NCBI RefSeq assembly: GCF_004343775.1
Contig: NZ_PTXL01000002.1
Coordinates: 930,001 to 994,000 of the forward strand
Source of the DNA: Burkholderia sp. SRS-46
Lineage (GTDB): Bacteria > Pseudomonadota > Gammaproteobacteria > Burkholderiales > Burkholderiaceae
Direction: 5' to 3'
DNA: 64,000 bases
Part shown: piece by piece, positions 1 to 8,790 of the stretch
How the letters are laid out: every line of letters starts with the position of its first letter
How positions within the stretch are numbered: the first letter of the stretch is position 1
The notes under the pieces: generated by a model
Seen by the model: only the letters and a program-made list of their open reading frames with translations
Database searches by the model: none
Told to the model about the DNA's origin: nothing
Translations under genes and position numbers: made by a program

Positions 1-1155
1 GCCGTCGAGATCCGGCAGCGGCGACAGCGTGCGCTGCTTCGCGAGCGTGACGATCGAGCGCCCTTCCGGCGTCTCGTCCGCGAGCGACGACAGCAGCGCG
101 GCCTGCGCGAGCGTGCGCTCGTCGACGCCCGGCGCCGGCCGGAACTGCACCGCCTCGCGGTTGCCGAGCGTGATCGTGCCGGTCTTGTCGAGCAGCAGCA
201 CGTCGACGTCGCCGGCCGCCTCGATCGCGCGGCCCGAGGTCGCGAGCACGTTCGCGCGCATCATGCGGCTCATGCCCGCGATGCCGATCGCCGACAGCAG
301 CGCGCCGATCGTGGTCGGGATCAGGCACACCAGCAGCGCGATCAGCACGGTGAGACTCACGGCCGTGCCGGACGCATTGAGCAGCACGCTGAAGGACGAG
401 AACGGCAGCAGCGTCACGCACACCAGCAGGAAGATGATCGTCAGCGCGACCAGCAGGATCGACAGCGCGATTTCGTTCGGCGTCTTGCCGCGCTTCGCGC
501 CTTCGACCATCGCGATCATCCGGTCGAGGAACGCCTCGCCGGGGTTCGCGGTGATGCGCACGACGACCCAGTCGGACAGCACGCGCGTGCCGCCCGTCAC
601 CGACGAGAAATCGCCGCCCGACTCGCGGATCACCGGCGCGGATTCGCCGGTGATCGCCGATTCGTCGACCGACGCGACGCCGTCGATCACCTCGCCGTCG
701 GCGGGAATCGTGTCGCCGGCCTCGACGAGCACGACGCTGCCGGCGGCCAGCTCGTCGCTCGGCACGCGATGGGTCGTGCTGCCGTAGCGCTTCGGCTCGT
801 CGAGCACCTTTGCATACACGCGCTTGCGCGCCGAGCGCAGCGCCTCGGCCTGCGCCTTGCCGCGCCCTTCGGCGAGCGCCTCGGCGGCGTTCGCGAACAG
901 CACCGTGAACCACAGCCAGCACGCGACCGCGAAGATGAAGCCGGCCGGCGCGTCGCCCTGGCCCGCGAGCGCCTGCAGCCACAGCACCGTGGTGACGATG
1001 CTGCCGAGGTAGACCACGAACATCACCGGGTTCTTCCACTGCACCTGCGGTGCCAGCTTGCGGAATGCCTCGCGCAGCACCGCGCTCCAGCGCATCGGCG
1101 GCACGTCGCCGATCGGCGCGGCCGCGGGGGTGATCGAAGTTTCGATATGGGACAT
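1..1155 (-). CDS. kdpB: KdpB, catalytic subunit of the potassium-transporting P-type ATPase (partial, runs off the left edge)
   Basis: The first 385 residues of KdpB are visible; the C-terminal part lies beyond position 1. KdpB hydrolyses ATP and drives high-affinity K+ uptake through KdpA in the inner membrane. Visible hallmarks are the actuator motif ITGES after VDESA and the phosphorylation motif DKTGTITLG, with the acceptor Asp near residue 323. Several membrane helices come before and between them. The start at 1155 is chosen because an AAAGGAG ribosome-binding site precedes ATG. The gene begins 22 bases after the kdpC stop. Placing B downstream of C is unusual for kdp operons. Identity is secure; the 3' end is not visible. 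Confidence 0.96.
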   Translation of the reverse strand, partial: MSHIETSITPAAAPIGDVPPMRWSAVLREAFRKLAPQVQWKNPVMFVVYLGSIVTTVLWLQALAGQGDAPAGFIFAVACWLWFTVLFANAAEALAEGRGKAQAEALRSARKRVYAKVLDEPKRYGSTTHRVPSDELAAGSVVLVEAGDTIPADGEVIDGVASVDESAITGESAPVIRESGGDFSSVTGGTRVLSDWVVVRITANPGEAFLDRMIAMVEGAKRGKTPNEIALSILLVALTIIFLLVCVTLLPFSSFSVLLNASGTAVSLTVLIALLVCLIPTTIGALLSAIGIAGMSRMMRANVLATSGRAIEAAGDVDVLLLDKTGTITLGNREAVQFRPAPGVDERTLAQAALLSSLADETPEGRSIVTLAKQRTLSPLPDLDG

Positions 1156-1177
1156 GAAACGACTCCTTTGCGTTCTC

Positions 1178-1876
1178 TCAGCGTGCGACGGCCGCTTTGC
1201 CCAGCGAGCGGTCGAGCGCCATGTTCAGTTCGAGCACGCGGATGCGGGGCTCGCCGAGCACCGCGAGCTGGCGCGGCGTGGCGACCTGGCCGACCAGCGC
1301 CATCACCTGTTCGACGCTCACTCCGCGCGCCTTGGCGACGCGCGCCGCCTGCAGCCGCGCGTTCGCGAGCGAGATGTCCGGATCGAGCCCGGACGCGGAT
1401 GCGGTCACCGCGTCGACCGGCACCGGCGCGCCTTCCGCGAGCCCGTTCTCCTGCCGGTACGCGCGCGTTCGCGCGGCGATGTCGGCCAGCAGCTTCTTGC
1501 TGGTGACACCCTGGTTGCTCGCGCCGCTGCCGGCCGCGTTGTACGGCTGGTCGACGGTCTTGGCCGGATCGGCGGGATCGGTGCCGACCGTCGCGCTCGG
1601 GCGCGGATGGAAATACTCGGCGCGCGTGAAGTTCTGCCCGATCACCGCGGAGCCGACCGTCGCGCCGTCGCGCACGACCAGGCTGCCGCGTGCCTGCGAC
1701 GGGAACAGCAGGTTCGCCGCGCCGGTGGTGAGCAGCGGGTACGCGAGGCCGGTGACGAGCATGAACAGCACCGACGACGCGATCACCGGCCTGACGAGGC
1801 CGCGCGTCGCGTCGAGCAGCGACGATTCCGGTGCCGGTGCGGCGGCGGGTGCCGCGTGGCGATTGCTTTGAGCCAT
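1178..1876 (-). CDS. kdpC: KdpC, accessory subunit of the potassium-transporting ATPase
   Basis: A 232-residue KdpC homologue. The single N-terminal membrane helix (about residues 28-52, [20 protein letters not shown]) is followed by the family motifs [22 protein letters not shown] and the C-terminal [13 protein letters not shown] and VAKARG segments. KdpC contacts KdpA and KdpB and raises ATP affinity of the complex. It starts 10 bases after the kdpA stop, so the genes are co-transcribed. The N-terminus carries an extra Ala/Pro-rich stretch of about 20 residues relative to E. coli KdpC. It lies between kdpA and kdpB rather than after kdpB. Confidence 0.95.
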   Translation of the reverse strand: MAQSNRHAAPAAAPAPESSLLDATRGLVRPVIASSVLFMLVTGLAYPLLTTGAANLLFPSQARGSLVVRDGATVGSAVIGQNFTRAEYFHPRPSATVGTDPADPAKTVDQPYNAAGSGASNQGVTSKKLLADIAARTRAYRQENGLAEGAPVPVDAVTASASGLDPDISLANARLQAARVAKARGVSVEQVMALVGQVATPRQLAVLGEPRIRVLELNMALDRSLGKAAVAR

Positions 1877-1886
1877 GTGGGTTTCC

Positions 1887-3590
1887 TCAGAACAGTTGGC
1901 CGCTCGTCATCATCAGATGCTCGACGATCGGACCGAGCGCGAGCGCGGGCAGGAACGTGAGGCCGCCGACGACGAGGATCACGAAGATCAGCAGGCCGGC
2001 GAACAGGCCCGTCGACGTCGACAGCGTGCCGGCGCTCTCGGGAATGCTTTTCTTGGCGGCGAGGCAGCCGGCGACGGCCAGCATCGGCAGCAGCGTCAGG
2101 TAGCGGCCGACCAGCATCGCCAGGCCGATCGTCGTGTTGAAGAACGGCGTGTTGGCGTTCAGGCCCGCGAACGCGGAGCCGTTGTTGGCGGTGCCCGACG
2201 TGTACGCGTACAGCACCTCGCTGAAGCCGTGCGGCCCGAGGTTCGCGAGGCTGTCCATGGTCGAATGCATCAGCGCGGCCAGCGCGGTGAAGCCGAGAAT
2301 GCTGAACGGGTGCGCGAGCACCGCGAGCATCACCAGCTTCATTTCGCGGGCCTCGATCTTCTTGCCGAGGAATTCCGGCGTGCGGCCGATCATCATGCCG
2401 ACCAGGAACACCGTCAGGATCGCGAACGTGAACAGGTTGATCAGCCCGACGCCGTCGCCGCCGAACACGTTGTTCAGCATCATCTGCGCGAGCGGCACGA
2501 GGCCGCCGAGCGGCGTCAGCGAATCGTGCATCGCGTTCACCGAGCCCGTGGTGGCGGCCGTCGTGACGGTCGCGAACAGGCTCGTCTGCGCGATGCCGAA
2601 GCGCATCTCCTTGCCTTCCAGGTTGCCGCCCGGCTGCTCTGCGCTCCATTGCTGGTCGACGCCGAGCCCCGCGAGCAGCGGGTTGCCGTGCTGCTCGGCC
2701 GAGTAGATCACCGCGAGGAAGCCGACGAACATCACGACGAACGCGGCGAGGATCACCCAGCCCTGGCGGCGCCGGCCGATCATCGTGCCGAGCGCATAGG
2801 TCAGCGCCGACGGGATCAGCAGCATGCTCAGCATGTGCAGCGTGTTGGTGAGCGGCGTCGGGTTCTCGAACGGATGCGCGGCGTTCATGCTGAAGAAGCC
2901 GCCGCCGTTGGTGCCGATGTGCTTGATCGATTCGAGGCTGGCCACCGGCCCCGTGACGATCTGCTGGCGCGCGCCTTCGAGCGTGGTCGCCCACGCATCC
3001 GACGCGAGCGTCTGCGGCATGCCCTGCCACACGTAGACGAGCGCCATCACGAAGCAGAGCGGCAACAGCACGCGGTACGTCACCCGCGTGAAGTCCACCC
3101 AGTAGTTGCCGATGTCGGCCGCGTTCCTGCGGCTCAGGCCGCGCATGAAGCCGCCGGCCGCCGCGACGCCGGTCGCCGCGCTCACCGTCATCAGGAAGGT
3201 GATGACGGCCATCTGCGAGAAGTTCGACAGGCTGCTTTCGCCGGCATACGCCTGCCAGTTGGTGTTCGTGATGAACGACGCCGCCGTGTTGAACGCAAGA
3301 TCGGGGCTTTGCGCGGCGCGATGCAGCGCATCGAACGGCAGCGCGTCCTGCACGCGCAGCAGCAGGTAGCCGAGCAGCATCATGCCCGCGTTGCTGAGCA
3401 GCAGCACCATGCCGTAACGCTTCCACGACATCGTCTCGCCGGGATCGACGCCGAGCAGGCCGTACGTGCGGCGTTCGAGCCACGCATGGCGCGGGCTCGT
3501 GAACGTGTGCGCGAGCCATTTGCCGACCACCGGCACCAGCGCCAGCATGATCGCCACGACGATCGCGAATTGAATGAAATTATTGAACAT
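1887..3590 (-). CDS. kdpA: KdpA, potassium-channel-like subunit of the Kdp ATPase
   Basis: 567 residues, close to the 557 of E. coli KdpA. It is a polytopic inner-membrane protein of the SKT superfamily that selects and passes K+. Selectivity-filter-like segments are visible: [13 protein letters not shown] near residue 100, [10 protein letters not shown] in the middle, [11 protein letters not shown], and [13 protein letters not shown] near residue 440. The gene follows a 27-residue small protein by 12 bases and kdpF beyond that, and precedes kdpC, so it belongs to one operon. Regulation by KdpD/KdpE is expected for the family; those genes are not in this window. Confidence 0.97.
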   Translation of the reverse strand: MFNNFIQFAIVVAIMLALVPVVGKWLAHTFTSPRHAWLERRTYGLLGVDPGETMSWKRYGMVLLLSNAGMMLLGYLLLRVQDALPFDALHRAAQSPDLAFNTAASFITNTNWQAYAGESSLSNFSQMAVITFLMTVSAATGVAAAGGFMRGLSRRNAADIGNYWVDFTRVTYRVLLPLCFVMALVYVWQGMPQTLASDAWATTLEGARQQIVTGPVASLESIKHIGTNGGGFFSMNAAHPFENPTPLTNTLHMLSMLLIPSALTYALGTMIGRRRQGWVILAAFVVMFVGFLAVIYSAEQHGNPLLAGLGVDQQWSAEQPGGNLEGKEMRFGIAQTSLFATVTTAATTGSVNAMHDSLTPLGGLVPLAQMMLNNVFGGDGVGLINLFTFAILTVFLVGMMIGRTPEFLGKKIEAREMKLVMLAVLAHPFSILGFTALAALMHSTMDSLANLGPHGFSEVLYAYTSGTANNGSAFAGLNANTPFFNTTIGLAMLVGRYLTLLPMLAVAGCLAAKKSIPESAGTLSTSTGLFAGLLIFVILVVGGLTFLPALALGPIVEHLMMTSGQLF

Positions 3591-3602
3591 GTCGACGCTC
3601 GC

Positions 3603-3686
3603 TCAAATCCTGTCCAGACCGTTGATGAAACCGGCCGTCAACGCGAAGAACGCCAGCGTGACCAGTACGAAAACCAGATCGCTCAT
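3603..3686 (-). CDS. Small membrane protein (27 aa) between kdpF and kdpA
   Basis: A 27-codon frame with ATG at 3686 and TGA ending at 3603 encodes one hydrophobic helix (LVFVLVTLAFFALTAGFI) with a short polar C-terminal tail ending GLDRI. It resembles, from memory, an unnamed one-helix protein often found next to kdpF in Proteobacteria (pattern FFALT-x-x-FI-x-GL-x-R). It is separate from kdpF, which lies 43 bases upstream. Its position suggests a structural or accessory role in the Kdp complex, but that is inference. It is below the size most gene finders report. Confidence 0.6.
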   Translation of the reverse strand: MSDLVFVLVTLAFFALTAGFINGLDRI

Positions 3687-3728
3687 AGGATTCACCGATA
3701 TTTTCTTGTTCCTGTCGAATCGCGCGAA

Positions 3729-3809
3729 TCAATACCGCTCGGGCCTGATCAACGCATGGAAGAGATAGATGAAGAGCACGGCCGAAACGGCTCCCGAAAT
3801 CCACAACAT
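3729..3809 (-). CDS. kdpF: KdpF, small stabilising subunit of the Kdp ATPase
   Basis: A 26-residue peptide, MLWISGAVSAVLFIYLFHAL then IRPERY. One hydrophobic helix followed by a short charged tail is the layout of KdpF (29 residues in E. coli), which sits against KdpA and stabilises the complex. The ATG at 3809 is preceded on its strand by an AGGGGAAAG-like ribosome-binding site. It is the first gene of the minus-strand operon. Assignment rests on size, hydropathy, the xLxRPExx tail and position before kdpA. Confidence 0.8.
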   Translation of the reverse strand: MLWISGAVSAVLFIYLFHALIRPERY

Positions 3810-3930
3810 CGCTTTCCCCTGTTTTTGCTTGATGTGCGCGGGCAATCCGCGGCACCTTCACACCCCACGCTCGGCTGGAGAATGGGATGCGCCAGTGTAG
3901 GAATCCGCGTATCAAAGCGGTGTTCAATTT

Positions 3931-3963
3931 CAGGGCGTGGAGTAAAAAACCTGTAAAAAACGC
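3931..3963 (-). promoter_or_regulatory. KdpE-like binding site upstream of kdpF
   Basis: On the minus strand two direct repeats stand back to back, TTTTTTACAGG and TTTTTTACTCC, followed by ACGCCC. This closely resembles the T-rich KdpE target of E. coli kdp, with its two TTxAC-like half-sites and a trailing C-rich stretch (recalled from the literature). It lies about 120 bases upstream of the kdpF start. A TTGAAC element at 3927-3922 could be a -35 box; no good -10 at 17 bases was found. The rest of the 408-base gap (3810-4217) between kdpF and the porin holds the divergent promoters and no gene. Confidence 0.5.
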
Positions 3964-4217
3964 TTGCGGCGTTGTGACGGCCTTATCGGCGGAATGCACC
4001 GCGAATCGGGCTTTTATGTGATTTTTTCAAACGCGCCGGCAGTCTATACACCGTCTCTTCACCGCAATTCCTAGAATCGCCGCCATGTTCAAGACGGGAT
4101 CTCCGTCACGCGGCACGGCGCGCAGCGATCGTCATCCGATCGCGCCGCACCGCTGCCGGTCGCGCCCGTCATTCGTCGTTCCCCGTCGCAACGGGTCTTT
4201 CCAGGAAGTCACACACA

Positions 4218-5342
4218 ATGAAAAAAGAAGTCGCCGGCGCGCTGTCCCTCGCCATGATCAGCGTTGCCGCCCACGCGCAAAGCAGTGTCACGCTCTACGG
4301 CATGCTGGATGCCGGCATTGCCTATACGAACAACCAGTCGGGCAAGAGCGCCTGGCAGCAGGGCAGCGGGCTGCTGTCGAACACCGTCTTCGGCCTGAAC
4401 GGCGCGGAGGATCTCGGCGGCGGCCTGCAGGCGCTGTTCCGGCTCGAGAGCGGGTTCAACCTGAACAACGGCACGCAGTCGTACCGCAACACGATGTTCG
4501 GCCGCCGCGCCTACGTCGGCCTGCAGAGCGACCGCTACGGCACGCTGACGCTCGGCCGGCAAACCGATTCCGTCGTCGACGTGCTCGGCCCGCTCGCGAT
4601 GTCGAACAACGGCGACGGCAACAACCTCGCCGCGCACCCGTTCGACAACGACAACGTCGACGATTCGTTCTATATCGACAACGCGGTCAAGTACACGAGC
4701 CCGACCGTCGCCGGCGTGCAGTTCAGCGGCCTGTACGGCTTCAGCAACCAGCCCGGCTTCTCGAACAACCGCGCATACAGCGCGGGCGTGTCGTATGCGA
4801 ACGGCCCCGTCAACCTCGGCGCGGCCTACCTGCAGCTCAATCGCGGCGGCACGACGCTCGCCGGCGCGCTGTCGGGCAACGATGCGCCGAACTTCCCCGC
4901 CGCGCGCCAGCGCGTGGTGGGCGCGGGCGGCAGCTACGCGTTCGACCGGCTGACGGTCGGCGCACTGTGGACGCATTCGATGTTCGACGAGACGGCCGCA
5001 TCGTCGCTGCCGGGCGCGCTGAATTCACTGCGCTTCGACAACTACGAGGTCAACGCCCGTTACGCGCTGAATCCGGCGGTGTCGTTCGCCGGCGCGTATA
5101 CGTTCACCAACGGCCGCTACGACGACGCCACCGGCACCCACCGCCCAAAGTGGCACCAGGTCACGCTGCTGGCCGATTACGCGCTGAGCAAGCGCACCGA
5201 CGTGTACGTGGAAGGGGTATATCAGCACCAGTTCGGCGTGCCGTCGGGCGGGACGCTCGGCTTCGCGAACATCAACGGCGTGGCGGCGTCGTCGACGAAT
5301 ACGCAGGTGGTCGGCACCGTCGGCATGCGGCACCGGTTCTGA
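4218..5342 (+). CDS. Gram-negative porin (OmpC/Omp32-like)
   Basis: 374 residues. A short signal peptide ends at AHA-QSS, and the mature protein begins with the beta-proteobacterial porin signature SSVTLYGMLDAG. Later blocks typical of the family are GLNGAEDLGGGLQALFRLE, FGRRAYVGL and LGRQTD, and the protein ends with the outer-membrane Phe (VGMRHRF) recognised by the BAM complex. It forms a trimeric general diffusion pore. An AGGAAG ribosome-binding site lies 9 bases before ATG. It stands alone between the kdp operon and a GntR regulator, so nothing nearby indicates a special substrate. Confidence 0.93.
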   Translation: MKKEVAGALSLAMISVAAHAQSSVTLYGMLDAGIAYTNNQSGKSAWQQGSGLLSNTVFGLNGAEDLGGGLQALFRLESGFNLNNGTQSYRNTMFGRRAYVGLQSDRYGTLTLGRQTDSVVDVLGPLAMSNNGDGNNLAAHPFDNDNVDDSFYIDNAVKYTSPTVAGVQFSGLYGFSNQPGFSNNRAYSAGVSYANGPVNLGAAYLQLNRGGTTLAGALSGNDAPNFPAARQRVVGAGGSYAFDRLTVGALWTHSMFDETAASSLPGALNSLRFDNYEVNARYALNPAVSFAGAYTFTNGRYDDATGTHRPKWHQVTLLADYALSKRTDVYVEGVYQHQFGVPSGGTLGFANINGVAASSTNTQVVGTVGMRHRF

Positions 5343-5510
5343 CCGGCGGGCGCGCGCCTCTGTGCAATCCCGCATGGACGCGCGCCGCTCGACAAGGGAT
5401 CATTCACGAATCCGGGCCGGGGCCGCCGGGAAAACCGGTACACTCGGCGCCGGGCGTGCGCCGGGCCGGCATTCGGTGGCGAGCGGCGCCGTCTCTGGAA
5501 TTGCGATCCC

Positions 5511-6206
5511 ATGACCACACCGATCTATCAGGAAATCAAGGATTTCATCCTCGCGCGCATTCATGCCGGCGAATGGGCGGAAGGCGACCAGGTGCCGTCG
5601 GAAAACGAGCTCGCGCGCGAATTCAACGTCGCGCGGATGACCGTCAACCGCGCGCTGCGCGAGCTGACCGCCGAGCAGGTGCTGACGCGCACGCGCGGCT
5701 CGGGCACGTTCGTCGCGTCGCCGAAGTACGAATCGACGCTCGTCGCGATCCGCAGCATTTCCGACGAGGTGGCCGCGCGCGGCCACGGCTATCGCGCGCA
5801 GGTGCTGCAGGTCGGCGCGAGCGTCGCCGACACGAAGCTCGCCGACGAGATGCAGCTCGACCCGGGCAGCCCGATCTTTCATTCGCGCGTGCTGCACTTC
5901 GAGAACGACACCCCCGTGCAGCTCGAGGAGCGCTGGGTCAACCCGGCCTGCGCGCCCGAATACGCGTTGCAGGACTTCACCGCGACGACGCCGAACCAGT
6001 ACCTGATGCGCGTCGCGCCGCTGCAGCGCGTCGAATACCGGATCGAGGCCGCGATGCCCGATGCCGAAACGCGCAGCCGGCTGACGATGGACGAACGCGA
6101 GCCGTGCCTGATGCTGCACCGGCGCACGTGGTCGCAAGGCGTGGTCGCGTCGACCGTCAATCTGTGGCACCCGGGCAGCCGGTATCGCTTCACCGGGCAT
6201 TTCTGA
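5511..6206 (+). CDS. GntR-family regulator with UTRA ligand domain (HutC subfamily)
   Basis: 231 residues. Residues 1-70 form the winged helix of the GntR family (PSENELAREFNVARMTVNRAL, then the wing TRTRGSGTFVA). Residues 90-230 form a UTRA effector domain (PIFHSRVLHFENDTPVQLEERWVNP, ending LWHPGSRYRFTGHF). The pattern is that of HutC-type repressors, but no hut or sugar genes lie beside it, so its ligand is unknown. Its last 17 bases overlap the 3' end of the convergent glycosyltransferase gene. A porin lies upstream on the same strand after 168 bases; a link between them is only a possibility. Confidence 0.9.
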   Translation: MTTPIYQEIKDFILARIHAGEWAEGDQVPSENELAREFNVARMTVNRALRELTAEQVLTRTRGSGTFVASPKYESTLVAIRSISDEVAARGHGYRAQVLQVGASVADTKLADEMQLDPGSPIFHSRVLHFENDTPVQLEERWVNPACAPEYALQDFTATTPNQYLMRVAPLQRVEYRIEAAMPDAETRSRLTMDEREPCLMLHRRTWSQGVVASTVNLWHPGSRYRFTGHF

Positions 6207-7437
6207 CGCGGGCGCCCCAGCGTTCGAGCGCGGCCACCGCGCGCCGCAAGCCGTCCTCCTCCGCCATGCGCGCGCCCAGTTCCACGGCGCTGGCCCGCGT
6301 GCCGGCGCGTTCCGCGAACGCAATGCCGCGCGCGAGCGCGTCCGCGTGCATCCGCCTGCCCGCGACCGGCGCGGCGGCCACGCCGAGCCGCTGCAGCCGG
6401 CTCGCCCAGAAGAACTGGTCGCCCGCGAACGGCACCACGACCGACGGCACGCCCGCGCGCGCCGCCGAGTGCGTGGTGCCCGATCCGCCGTGATGGATCG
6501 CCATCGACGTGCGCGGCAGCAGCCAGCGATGCGGCGTGTCGCCGACGACGCACACGTTCCCCGGCAGCGCGGACGCGTCGATCCCGCTCCATCCCGGATA
6601 GAACAACGCGCGGCGGCCGTCGAGCGCCTGCGTCAGCGCATCGGCCAACGCCGCCCGATCGAATCCCGCCATGCTGCCGAAACCGACATACACGGGCGGC
6701 TCGCCGGCGTCGAGAAACGCGGCGAGCGCGGGCGGCGGCGTCCACGCCGGATCGTCGGCGCTCCATTGTCCGCACGCGCACGCAGGGTCCGGCCAGTCGG
6801 CGGGCCCGGACAGCAGCGCCGGCGACACGCCGTACAGCATCGGATGCTCGGTCCACACGCGCTTGCGCGGCGGCAGCCCGCAGACGCTCGCGCGCGCCGC
6901 ATTGGTCGCGCGGCGAAACGCCTGCCACAGCAGCGCGTTCACGAGCCGGTGGCTCGCGCGGTTCAGCCAGCGCGGCAGCTTGCCGGGCGGCAGGAACGGC
7001 GACGCAAATTCCGCCGTCGGCGTGATCGGAATGAGGCCCGCGCCGATCGCGGGAATGCCGCGATACTCGGCGACCGACAGGCCGACGAACGCCGCGAGCC
7101 CCGATACGACGATCGCATCGCATCCGGCCGATGCGTCCGCAACCTCGCGCATCCAGGCGGCGGTGTTCGCATTGGCGATCGACGCGAGCGCCTTCGACGT
7201 GTCGCTGAAGCCGCCCCGCCCGTTCACCGCATCCGACAACGCCTCGCCCGGCGCGAGCGCCCGGCGGATGTCGCCCGACAGCGCGGCCGACGGCACGCCG
7301 AGCGCGGCGGCCGAGCCGAGCGTCGCGGCGTCGGCCAGCAGCCGCACGTCGTGGCCGGCGTCGATCAGCGCGCGGCCGAGCGCCGCGAGCGGGCGCACAT
7401 CGCCTTCGGTGCCGTACGTGACGATGACGAGCTTCAT
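6190..7437 (-). CDS. UDP-glycosyltransferase-like protein (GT1/MGT family)
   Basis: About 415 residues. The N-terminus MKLVIVTYGTEGDVRPLAAL is the acceptor-domain start of GT1 enzymes such as sterol, rhamnosyl and macrolide glycosyltransferases. The C-terminal half has the nucleotide-sugar-binding motif IHHGGSGTTHSAARAGVPSV and PFAGDQFFWASRL, where His and Gly contact the diphosphate and D-Q the sugar. The start at 7437 is preferred over an upstream Met at 7476 because AGGGAG lies 7 bases before it. It is divergent from a TetR regulator across a 95-base gap, a common layout for a regulator and its target. The acceptor is unknown. Confidence 0.88.
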   Translation of the reverse strand: MKLVIVTYGTEGDVRPLAALGRALIDAGHDVRLLADAATLGSAAALGVPSAALSGDIRRALAPGEALSDAVNGRGGFSDTSKALASIANANTAAWMREVADASAGCDAIVVSGLAAFVGLSVAEYRGIPAIGAGLIPITPTAEFASPFLPPGKLPRWLNRASHRLVNALLWQAFRRATNAARASVCGLPPRKRVWTEHPMLYGVSPALLSGPADWPDPACACGQWSADDPAWTPPPALAAFLDAGEPPVYVGFGSMAGFDRAALADALTQALDGRRALFYPGWSGIDASALPGNVCVVGDTPHRWLLPRTSMAIHHGGSGTTHSAARAGVPSVVVPFAGDQFFWASRLQRLGVAAAPVAGRRMHADALARGIAFAERAGTRASAVELGARMAEEDGLRRAVAALERWGARVRNAR

Positions 7438-7467
7438 GCTTGACTCCCTGAATGCGGCGCAATGGAA

Positions 7468-7512
7468 TGGCATCACAAAAATGCACGTCGTATACTAATG
7501 CAACTCGTACAC
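7468..7512 (+). promoter_or_regulatory. Putative promoter and operator between glycosyltransferase and TetR genes
   Basis: The 95-base divergent gap carries a good -10 box TATACT (7491-7496) with a weak -35 TGGCAT (7468-7473) at 17-base spacing, reading towards the TetR gene. Two near-identical octamers, TCGTATAC (7488-7495) and TCGTACAC (7505-7512), form a direct repeat overlapping this -10 and could be operator half-sites. Evidence is sequence pattern only. Confidence 0.35.
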
Positions 7513-7532
7513 TTTCTGTAAAGACCTTCGCC

Positions 7533-8165
7533 ATGGAACCCATCCCCGACGATCCGGGCCGCCGCGCGCGCAAGCGCATCCAGATGCTGGCGCATCTCGC
7601 CGCAACCGCCGCGCGCCTGTTCGACGCGCACGGCTACGACACGGTGACGATGGAGCAGATCGCCGCGGAGGCGGACGTCGCGAAGCGCACGCTGTACAAC
7701 CATTTCCCGACCAAGGAAGCCGTGCTCGCGCACTGGCTCGAAGGCGAACTGGCGCGCGATCTCGCGCATCTGCAGCGCGACGTCGCGCGGCGCAAGTCGT
7801 TCGCGTCGCGCATCGCGTGCGTGCTCGACGCATCGGCCGCGTGGTGCGAACAGCATCCGGTCTACCTGCTCGCGTATCTGAGGCACCGTTTCCTGAGCAT
7901 CGGCACGGTGGAACCTGACGACGGCGGCGACATCGTGCTCGTGTGGCGGCAGTTGATCGTCGCAGGCCAGCAGGCCGGCGAACTGAACGCGGCGCTACCC
8001 GCCGAGCAGCTCGCGACGTGGTTCCACCACTTGTATCTCGCGGCGATGCTACGCTGGCTGAACGCGCCGGGGCTGTCGTTGAAGCGGGAGTTTCAGGCGG
8101 TCGCCCGGTTTTTCGTCGAAGGGGCGGAGGGGAAAGCGGCGTCGAAAGGCGCGCGCCGCGCATAG
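7533..8165 (+). CDS. TetR-family transcriptional regulator
   Basis: 210 residues from ATG at 7533. Residues 15-65 hold the TetR helix-turn-helix: AARLFDAHGYDTVTMEQIAA, then EADVAKRTLYNHFPTKEAVL. The ligand-binding part is less conserved (YLRHRFLS, then WFHHLYLAAMLRWL). An in-frame upstream start at 7452 would place the gene across the divergent promoter and was rejected. It probably represses itself and the divergent glycosyltransferase gene; that is inferred from layout. Confidence 0.9.
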   Translation: MEPIPDDPGRRARKRIQMLAHLAATAARLFDAHGYDTVTMEQIAAEADVAKRTLYNHFPTKEAVLAHWLEGELARDLAHLQRDVARRKSFASRIACVLDASAAWCEQHPVYLLAYLRHRFLSIGTVEPDDGGDIVLVWRQLIVAGQQAGELNAALPAEQLATWFHHLYLAAMLRWLNAPGLSLKREFQAVARFFVEGAEGKAASKGARRA

Positions 8166-8345
8166 CCGGTGTAGGCCCGCCGCAGGCCGGTGTCGCCGTT
8201 GCGAGACACCCCGCATGCCAAATCCGTCGCGCGGCAGTATGCTGATGGCGTACGGCTGCGCACTGTGCACCGGGCAAACCCTCAGATGCGCACGTTGTCG
8301 CGCCGCCGTCCCGAGCGCAAACCTGTTTGCAAGGAGGAATACGCG

Positions 8346-8693
8346 ATGGCCGCCACGCATCATGTCCACTTCGAACTGCGGCACGCGAGCGTGCCGACCT
8401 ATTTCGTCAGCTACATGTTTCCCGCCGCATTGTTCGTCTACGAACTGCTGCGCGTCGGCCAGTGGATCCGCGATCACGGGATGCACTTCGCCGGCTTCAA
8501 GGGGATGGGCTACGAGTATCTGCTGATGCTGCTGTTCGTCGGCGCGCAGATCGTCATCGAAGCGCTTTACCTGCTCGGCGCGGCGATGCGCAAGGATCGC
8601 GACTTCGAGCACCGGCTGCCGAACGTGATCCTCGGCATCGGCTGTTCGATCGCGCTGCTGGCGCTCGATCTCGCGATCCAGCTCGCGTTCTGA
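8346..8693 (+). CDS. Small predicted membrane protein
   Basis: 115 residues from ATG at 8346, which follows a near-perfect AAGGAGGA ribosome-binding site. Three hydrophobic stretches are visible: around TYFVSYMFPAALFVYELL, YLLMLLFVGAQIVIEALYLL, and VILGIGCSIALLALDLAIQL. The N-terminus MAATHHVHFELRH is His-rich. I do not recognise the family. It stands alone between the TetR gene (181 bases upstream) and a convergent hydrolase gene. The 97-base convergent gap contains a GC hairpin at 8740-8755 without a T-tract. Confidence 0.75.
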   Translation: MAATHHVHFELRHASVPTYFVSYMFPAALFVYELLRVGQWIRDHGMHFAGFKGMGYEYLLMLLFVGAQIVIEALYLLGAAMRKDRDFEHRLPNVILGIGCSIALLALDLAIQLAF

Positions 8694-8790
8694 TCGTCGG
8701 CTGATCGTCTTCCGATCGCTTTTCGATCGCCGCCGGAACGGGCGCTGAAGCGCCCGGGCGGGGCGGGAGCGCGTCAGCACGCGGGTCCGC

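Noticed and set aside
1875..3956. Long plus-strand frame opposite kdpA/kdpC
   Set aside because: Arg/Glu/His-rich translation with no recognisable motif; kdpA and kdpC on the other strand are certain.
5400..6323. Minus-strand frame opposite the GntR gene
   Set aside because: No domain; the GntR winged helix and UTRA domain on the plus strand are clear.
7452..7532. Longer TetR start
   Set aside because: It would place coding sequence across the divergent promoter and has no family resemblance.
8740..8755. GC hairpin between two convergent genes as a terminator
   Set aside because: Stem GGGCGC/GCGCCC has no T-tract on either strand; too weak to call.
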